Part shown: piece by piece, positions 63,002 through 64,000 of the stretch
Layout: every line of letters starts with the position of its first letter
Numbering within the stretch: position 1 is the first letter of the stretch
NCBI RefSeq assembly: GCF_964355755.1
Contig: NC_092671.1
Location: 38,085,304 to 38,149,303 of the forward strand
Source of the DNA: Antedon mediterranea
Taxonomy: Eukaryota; Echinodermata; Crinoidea; Comatulida; Antedonidae
Length of the DNA stretch: 64,000 bases
Direction: 5' to 3'
The notes under the pieces: generated by a model
Seen by the model: only the letters and a program-made list of their open reading frames with translations
What the model was told of the DNA's origin: nothing
The model's database searches: none
Translations under genes and position numbers: made by a program

Positions 63002-64000
63002 TGACCTTTGACCTATGTCAACTGGTGTAATGATGAATGTGCTCCGTTGATTGTGTATGATTGATGTCTTAACAGAATGATAAAACATAACATTTTGTCT
63101 TAAATTTTAGTTTTTATTTGTTTTTTTATGCAAATATTGTGATTGGTCAATATTGACATTTGACCTTTAATTGCAAAGTATTTGTTTTATAAGGCGAATG
63201 AATAGATACCTATAACCATACAAATGTATTAAAAGACCAAATTGAAATTCAATAAATTGGTTATAATACATATGTATATAATACATTGTTATAATTAGTC
63301 AATTTTGAACTTTGACCCTTATCTCTTCCTATTCGCTTCCTGTCATGATCGAAGTCTCATTTGCGTAAATACGGTACAGTATTATAATTATATTAATCAA
63401 AATTATAATGAAATAACATAACTTTATCAAATAATTTACTTTTACTTGTAAAACCATCAATATCATAGTTTGGACAACTTTGCATTTATTTGTTAACTAA
63501 TACGCGTATTAAAATGTTGACCTTTGACCTTATGTCAACTGATGAAATTTACCTTATGTCAACTGATGAAATGATGTATTCACTCTTTTACATTGCGTAT
63601 GACTGATTAACAGGATGAGAAAACATCCAATTTTTATTAAATTTTAGTTTTATTTTGATTTTATAGGTACGTACGTATGATTGGTCAATATTGACATTTG
63701 ACCCTTAATCACAAAGGATTTTTTTTTCATAAGGTGATTGAATAGACACCTATAATCATAAAAATATTAGTTAGTTAATTAGTTAGTGCGGCAATGTTTT
63801 TAGACAATTTTAATGTGTGTACTTTCAGCCAAAGTTTCAAGCCATTTATGAGTTTGACAATAAAGTTTATTGAATATTGAATTGAATTGAAAAACTGTAA
63901 TAAAAGACCAAATTGTGCTTCAATAAATTTGTTATAATACATTTACATAACATTGTTGTAATTGGTCAATTTTGAACTTTGACCCCTTATATCTCGAAAA
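63002..64000 (+). repeat. 516-bp tandem repeat with DR1-type motifs
   Basis: Unit 1 starts at 63002 and unit 2 at 63518 with the same TGACCTTTGACCT. Both then carry GATTGGTCAATATTGACATT (63141 and 63680) and CAATTTTGAACTTTGACCC (63301 and 63969). Unit 2 is enlarged by a LINE end and runs off the window. Confidence 0.75.
63785..63893 (+). mobile_element. LINE 3' end inserted in the 516-bp repeat
   Basis: A block absent from unit 1 interrupts unit 2. It ends in TTTATTGAATATTGAATTGA and a few further A/T, the L2/CR1-type tail. Confidence 0.55.

Overview
The window is a repeat-dense stretch of an AT-rich animal genome. No complete host gene is recognisable. It contains CR1/L2-type LINEs (one with an esterase/PHD ORF1, one with a 2A-like leader), a DIRS-type tyrosine-recombinase retroelement, Ty3/gypsy and Ty1/copia elements, a tRNA-derived SINE and clusters of the palindrome TAGGCCTA. 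This mix suggests a marine invertebrate, most likely a non-vertebrate deuterostome such as an echinoderm. That placement is inferred from the element mix, not from a marker gene.

Layout. 1-3.8 kb: three broken or truncated LINEs, two of them head to head. 4.2-6.0 kb: a 200-bp-period satellite rich in AACGTT. 6-10.4 kb: sparse, with one decayed L2/Rex1-like LINE on the minus strand (8.85-9.38 kb). 10.4-16.2 kb: a nearly intact LINE whose PHD/coiled-coil, esterase/zinc-knuckle and EN-RT modules lie in one frame, separated only by two TAG codons. 16.5-22.6 kb: a repeat family, partly as an inverted pair, split by a full-length LINE (17.5-21.4 kb) with a 2A-like motif. 23.5-27.3 kb: MITEs and inverted repeats. 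27.3-36.8 kb: a minus-strand gypsy-like element with 108-bp LTRs, broken by a LINE 3' end and by a young copia element with identical 182-bp LTRs, AGGAG target duplications and a primer site matching the inside of initiator tRNA-Met.

38.6-45.9 kb: a very large foldback structure. An array of about 28 copies of a 95-bp monomer faces an inverted array of about 25 copies across a 2-kb spacer, and each monomer contains its own 15-bp stem. 46.45-58.29 kb: a DIRS-type element (Gag, RT-RNase H, tyrosine recombinase) with visible inverted terminal repeats and internal complementary region. Its Gag is interrupted by a single LTR (GTAA duplication), which is split by a TTAA-flanked DNA transposon, which in turn holds a 3.4-kb non-autonomous LTR element of the same LTR family (ATAT duplication). 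58.4-60.2 kb: a frameshifted L2/Rex1-like LINE. 60.2-64 kb: tandem and dispersed repeats with repeated DR1 motifs (TGACCT-T-TGACCT), a 157-bp tandem array and a SINE.

The genes do not form a host pathway; they are the replication machinery of separate mobile elements. Nesting gives relative ages: DIRS, then single LTR, then TTAA transposon, then non-autonomous LTR element; and gypsy before copia. All family assignments come from motifs read by eye, without database searches.
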